A stretch of 9,553 nt of DNA from contig CAJXVF010000046.1 in NCBI GenBank assembly GCA_913060845.1, forward strand, positions 1 through 9,553. Direction: 5' to 3'. Under the pieces are notes generated by a model that was not told where the DNA came from, did no database searches, and saw only the letters and a program-made list of their open reading frames with translations. Positions 6,758 through 9,553 of this stretch are shown in pieces. Source of the stretch: an uncultured Alphaproteobacteria bacterium. GTDB taxonomy: Bacteria > Pseudomonadota > Alphaproteobacteria > Bin95. A program made the position numbers and the translations under genes. Each line of letters starts with the position of its first letter. The stretch's first letter is position 1.

Positions 6758-7546
6758 TTACCGTCCGATATAGCGGGGCGCGCGTTTTTCGATGAAGGCG
6801 CGCGTGCCCTCCTTACGATCCTCAGAGGCGAGGGCTTGGTCCTGGCCCCAAGACTCGATTAGCGCTGCGTCAAAGGCTTCACGGCTCATGCCTTTGAGGA
6901 CGGCTTGTTTGGTCAGCGCCATATGCTTCGTTGGTCCAGCTGCTAGGCGCGCAGCAAGCTCTAGCGTGCGCGGCATCAAATCCTCAGGGGACGTGATTTG
7001 GTTGATCATGCCAGCACGCTCAGCGGCGTCTAGATCAATATCTTCCGCCAAATAAAGCCACTCGAGTGCGCGCCCGTACCCAACCAATTTAGGCAGTGTC
7101 CAAGTGATCAAGTCATCTGGATGGATCGCGCGTTTCATCCAGATAGGCAGCAAACGGGCTTTGGTTGAGCAAATGCGCATGTCGCAGAGCAGCGCCAAAC
7201 CAAGCCCGCCGCCAACAGCAACACCATTGATGGCGGCGATGGTCGGCTTCGGCATTTCAAGCAGGTCCAAGCACCAGCCGAAGCGCGGCTCATTGATGCC
7301 CGCAGGCCATGTGCGCTTGTCCTCTGCCGTTAAGTCCGCGCCCGAACAGAAGCCGCGCCCAGCGCCAGTGAGCACCAGGGCGCGGGCTTTGTCATCAGCT
7401 TTGACCTCACCCAGCACTTGCCGGATTTCGTGGCGCATTACTCCATCAAAGGCATTTAGCCGGTCTGGCCGGTTCAGCGTAACGACGACAACGCCGTCAG
7501 CACGGGCGTCGATATCGAGGGTCTGGTAGCCGGCATATGGGGCCAT
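6758..7546 (-). CDS. Crotonase-fold enoyl-CoA hydratase/isomerase family protein
   Basis: From ATG 7546 this is 262 aa. Both oxyanion-hole segments of the crotonase family are present: LTGAGRGFCSGADL (about 59-72) and AAINGVAVGGGLGLALLCD (104-121). At the positions of the two catalytic glutamates of canonical hydratase (rat E144 and E164) I align G116 and W136, so simple enoyl-CoA hydration is doubtful. D144 in IHPDDLITW aligns with the Asp of PaaG-type enoyl-CoA isomerases, so isomerase, thioesterase or lyase chemistry is possible. I chose 7546 because MAPYAGYQTLDI begins a normal N-terminus and lies 13 nt after the biotin-carrier stop; a longer frame to 7651 would overlap that gene without family support. 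It is followed after 4 bp by the enolase-family gene. Confidence 0.9.
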   Translation of the reverse strand: MAPYAGYQTLDIDARADGVVVVTLNRPDRLNAFDGVMRHEIRQVLGEVKADDKARALVLTGAGRGFCSGADLTAEDKRTWPAGINEPRFGWCLDLLEMPKPTIAAINGVAVGGGLGLALLCDMRICSTKARLLPIWMKRAIHPDDLITWTLPKLVGYGRALEWLYLAEDIDLDAAERAGMINQITSPEDLMPRTLELAARLAAGPTKHMALTKQAVLKGMSREAFDAALIESWGQDQALASEDRKEGTRAFIEKRAPRYIGR

Positions 7547-7559
7547 GGAATGCCCGCCG

Positions 7560-7775
7560 TCAGCTGATTTCCATGGCGATATCGCCTTCCTCAAGCACAT
7601 CGCCTTCTGCGATGTTGAGGTCTTTGACTGTGCCGTCATGGGGTGCCTCATAGGGCACTTCCATTTTCATAACTTCCATAATGAAGAGCATATCGCCTTC
7701 CTTAACGGCGGAGCCATCTTTCACCAGGAGTTTCCATACGGTGCCAGCGGTTTCGAGTTCTACTTCAGTCGCCAT
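7560..7775 (-). CDS. Biotin carboxyl carrier protein (stand-alone biotinyl domain)
   Basis: This is a 71-aa single biotinyl/lipoyl-attachment domain. The EVMKMEV motif contains the biotinylation lysine K37, flanked by methionines as in biotin carriers. GTVWKLLVKDGSAVKEGD and the matching GTVKDLNIAEGDVLEEGD form the two symmetric halves of the flattened beta barrel. It carries carboxybiotin between a biotin carboxylase and the carboxyltransferase encoded 19 bp upstream. The length fits stand-alone carriers rather than the roughly 160-aa AccB with its linker. The ribosome binding site is weak (GAAAG, 8 to 13 nt upstream). No biotin carboxylase gene is in the window, so the ATP-dependent half must be encoded elsewhere. 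Confidence 0.93.
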   Translation of the reverse strand: MATEVELETAGTVWKLLVKDGSAVKEGDMLFIMEVMKMEVPYEAPHDGTVKDLNIAEGDVLEEGDIAMEIS

Positions 7776-7794
7776 AATTCAAAATCTTTCAGGT

Positions 7795-9342
7795 TTAGGG
7801 GCGGAGAGCGAAGCCCGAAGGGCCAAGCAATTGGGGTAGGAGAGGCTGCGCCCGGTCTATCCAACGGCAAAGCATGGGCCGTGTTTCGCGAGGGTCGATT
7901 AATTCATGTATCGCAAACGCTTCGGCGCGCGGGAAGGGTGACTGTTTTACAGCCAGCATATCTTCTAATTCGCGCCGTTTGGCATCTGGGTCGGCTGCAG
8001 ATTCAATCTCGCGACGGTAAGCGACCCATACGCCGCCTTCGACGGGCAGTGGCCCGGTTTCAGCAGAAGGCCATGCGATAACATAGGCGTCTGGTCCATA
8101 ATGCGCCGCCTGGGCGACGCCAAAGGATCGTCGCACCATAACGGAAGCCCAGGGCACGTTCGTCATGGCGGCTGTCAGTACTGCTGCTGCACCATGTCGG
8201 ATCGTTGCCTGCTTTTCTGATTGCGAGCCGATCATAAATCCAGGCTCATCGATCAGGCAGATGATGGGAAGGTGGAATGTCTCGCAGAGTTCCATGAAAC
8301 GCCGGGCTTTATGCGCGCCCTCGGCAGTCATGGCACCGGCTAAATGACGGCCATCATTGCCCCACACACCGACAGGCTGCCCGTTCATGCGCGCCAGGCC
8401 CATTATTTGGCTGCGGCCATACCCTTTGCCCATTTCGAAGAAGCTACCGATATCAAACACGGCTGCGATCACGCGGCGCATGTCAAACGCCCGCCTTCGG
8501 TCATGGGGGACGATATCGAGCAGCATGTCTTCCTGGCGGTCGACGGGATCATCAGTCTGCGTGACCGGTGGTAATTCCCATACATTCGACGGCATATAGC
8601 TCAGGAACGTTTTGATCTGCTCAAGCGCGGCTACTTCGTTCTTAGCCGCATTATCAACCGTGCCGTTGCGCGCATGGACCTTGGCACCGCCCAATTCTTC
8701 TTTGGTGAGCTTCTCACCCATGGCGCGGGCAACGACTGCAGGACCTGCGATCAATATCTGCGCGGTTTCTTCCGACATCACCGAGAAATGGGAAGACACC
8801 AAACGCGCCGCCGGAAGTCCTGCGACAGCACCCATGGCGGCAGAGGCTACGGGCACGCTGCCTAAGGTCTGTGCGACAGTTCGAAACCGCGGCGGATCGA
8901 AAACGGGTGCTGGCGGTGTCGGGTTCTTTTGAATGCCGACGCTGCCGCCCGCACCTTCATGCATCCGCACCAATGGCAGCCGATGTTTCAGCGCTACCGT
9001 TTCGGCATATACGCTTTTGCGAAAGCCTGCCGTTGTGGGGGAGCCGCCACGCATAGTGAAATCTTCACCGCCGACAACGACACGCCGCCCATCAATCTTT
9101 GCGAATCCCAGTACGAAATTGGCTGGCGTGAATTCAATCAGGTCGCCGGCCTCGTCAAACTCAGCGTCGCCTGCTGCACGGCCTACTTCGTCAAAGCTAT
9201 CCGCGTCGATCAGCGTGTCGATCCGCTCACGGATCGTCAGGCGGCCCTTGGCGTGCTGCTTTGCGACAGCCTCTTCCCCACCTTGCGCCAATGCGGCGGT
9301 GCGGCGGGCATTCAGTTCGTCGGTTTTGTCTTTCCAGCTCAT
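7795..9342 (-). CDS. Biotin-dependent acyl-CoA carboxylase, carboxyltransferase subunit
   Basis: From ATG 9342 this is 515 aa with two crotonase-like halves, the layout of propionyl-/methylcrotonyl-CoA carboxylase beta subunits. Seen in order: QHAKGRLTIRERIDTLID (about 29-46), GGSPTTAGFRKSVYAETVAL, the N-half oxyanion loop EGAGGS (129-134), GGAKVHARNGTVDNAAKNE, RFMELCETFHLPIICLIDEP followed by GFMIG (348-372), IRHGAAAV, then AWPSAETGPLPVEGG. It transfers carboxyl from biotin to an acyl-CoA. The C-half loop is MVRRSFGVAQAAHYG where typical beta subunits have a YGGA- or YGAG-type stretch, so the substrate may be unusual. A TTG start at 9378 would add 12 residues, but family members begin at MSW and that TTG looks like part of a -35 box. 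It leads the four-gene operon. Confidence 0.92.
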   Translation of the reverse strand: MSWKDKTDELNARRTAALAQGGEEAVAKQHAKGRLTIRERIDTLIDADSFDEVGRAAGDAEFDEAGDLIEFTPANFVLGFAKIDGRRVVVGGEDFTMRGGSPTTAGFRKSVYAETVALKHRLPLVRMHEGAGGSVGIQKNPTPPAPVFDPPRFRTVAQTLGSVPVASAAMGAVAGLPAARLVSSHFSVMSEETAQILIAGPAVVARAMGEKLTKEELGGAKVHARNGTVDNAAKNEVAALEQIKTFLSYMPSNVWELPPVTQTDDPVDRQEDMLLDIVPHDRRRAFDMRRVIAAVFDIGSFFEMGKGYGRSQIMGLARMNGQPVGVWGNDGRHLAGAMTAEGAHKARRFMELCETFHLPIICLIDEPGFMIGSQSEKQATIRHGAAAVLTAAMTNVPWASVMVRRSFGVAQAAHYGPDAYVIAWPSAETGPLPVEGGVWVAYRREIESAADPDAKRRELEDMLAVKQSPFPRAEAFAIHELIDPRETRPMLCRWIDRAQPLLPQLLGPSGFALRP

Positions 9343-9349
9343 AGGGAGG

Positions 9350-9378
9350 ATTTGACCTGCCGCGATTGCCGTCGTCAA
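9350..9378 (-). promoter_or_regulatory. Candidate sigma-70 promoter of the carboxylase operon, possibly leaderless
   Basis: On the minus strand TTGACG (9378-9373, 5 of 6 to the -35 consensus) is followed after exactly 17 bp by TCAAAT (9355-9350, 4 of 6 to the -10). Only 7 bp then separate the -10 from ATG 9342. Transcription would start at or next to the start codon, giving a leaderless mRNA, which fits the lack of a Shine-Dalgarno sequence before this ATG. The matches are seen; promoter activity is inferred. Confidence 0.35.
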
Positions 9379-9434
9379 CTGATGCTCATGAACGAGGCTA
9401 GGGCCTCACCACTCGATATATGGGGAGATGCTTT

Positions 9435-9516
9435 ATGGCGGGCATGTTGGAAGGTAAAATGGCGCTCATTACAGGCGGCGCTCGTGGCATTGGTCGCGAA
9501 GCTGCACTGTTATTTG
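9435..9516 (+). CDS. Short-chain dehydrogenase/reductase, N-terminal fragment
   Basis: Twenty-seven codons are readable before the right adapter cuts the gene. The product begins MAGMLEGKMALITGG and continues ARGIGREAALLF. It contains the TGGARGIG version of the TGxxxGxG dinucleotide-binding motif that starts the Rossmann fold of classical SDR enzymes. These are NAD(P)(H)-dependent alcohol/ketone oxidoreductases of about 250 aa. A GGGGAG ribosome binding site (9422-9427) lies 7 nt before the ATG. The gene diverges from the carboxylase operon across 92 bp that hold a short inverted repeat GAGGC/GCCTC (9394-9398 and 9403-9407). Shared regulation with the acyl-CoA operon is plausible but unproven. 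Specific function cannot be told from the fragment. Confidence 0.85.
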
Positions 9517-9553
9517 CTGTCTCTTATACACATCTGACGCTGCCGACGAATAG
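9517..9553 (-). other. Nextera/Tn5 adapter (right end, not genomic)
   Basis: Positions 9517-9535 are the reverse complement of the 19-bp Tn5 mosaic end. Positions 9536-9549 (GACGCTGCCGACGA) are the reverse complement of the Nextera read-1/i5 arm. The last four bases ATAG would then be the start of the i5 index. Any coding sequence read past 9516, such as the terminal SLIHI peptide, is artificial. Confidence 0.98.

Noticed and set aside
7547..7651. 35-residue N-terminal extension of the crotonase gene
   Set aside because: It overlaps the biotin-carrier gene in another frame and lacks family similarity.
7545..8081. 178-aa plus-strand frame across the biotin carrier and carboxyltransferase
   Set aside because: Antisense to two conserved genes, with no motif of its own.
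8929..9537. 202-aa plus-strand frame ending LLSLIHI
   Set aside because: Antisense to the carboxyltransferase, and its end is translated adapter sequence.

Overview
The window looks like one assembled or single-molecule fragment from an alphaproteobacterium. The evidence is a class I lysyl-tRNA synthetase of the alphaproteobacterial type, a fused-type indolepyruvate:ferredoxin oxidoreductase, a TTAA-N7-TTAAC site matching the CtrA consensus, and moderately GC-rich coding sequence by eye. Both ends are Illumina Nextera (Tn5) adapter, not genome: positions 1-20 and 9517-9553. The real genomic insert is therefore about 21-9516, and the genes at both edges are cut by the library, not by biology.

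Left part (21-2332, all on the minus strand): a two-gene unit encodes small exported proteins (1745-2332, then 1221-1748, with an ATGA overlap). They look like diverged paralogues of each other. Downstream of them lies the 5' part of an indolepyruvate ferredoxin oxidoreductase gene (21-1143). Its leader can fold a perfect 7-bp hairpin next to the ribosome binding site.

Centre: a divergent control region of about 200 bp (2333-2538) carries the CtrA-like site, several inverted repeats and a structured leader. Rightward from it run lysK (2539-4122), a phytanoyl-CoA dioxygenase-family Fe(II)/2-oxoglutarate oxygenase (4181-5080) and a PaaI-type hotdog thioesterase (5077-5562, GTG start overlapping the previous stop). 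The last two are probably translationally coupled.

Right part (5572-9342, minus strand): a tight four-gene operon reads, in transcription order, biotin-dependent acyl-CoA carboxylase carboxyltransferase, a 71-aa biotin carrier protein, a crotonase-fold protein lacking both classic hydratase glutamates, and an enolase-superfamily (mandelate racemase-like) enzyme. No biotin carboxylase is present in the window. The set suggests a catabolic route through acyl-CoA and 2-hydroxy-acid-like intermediates, but the substrate cannot be read from the sequence. A short-chain dehydrogenase/reductase gene starts divergently at 9435 and is cut by the right adapter. The thioesterase and enolase-family genes converge with only 9 bp between their stops.

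No RNA genes, CRISPR arrays, insertion sequences or phage genes were seen. The least explained items are the exported paralogue pair under a CtrA-like site and the carboxylase/crotonase/enolase operon.
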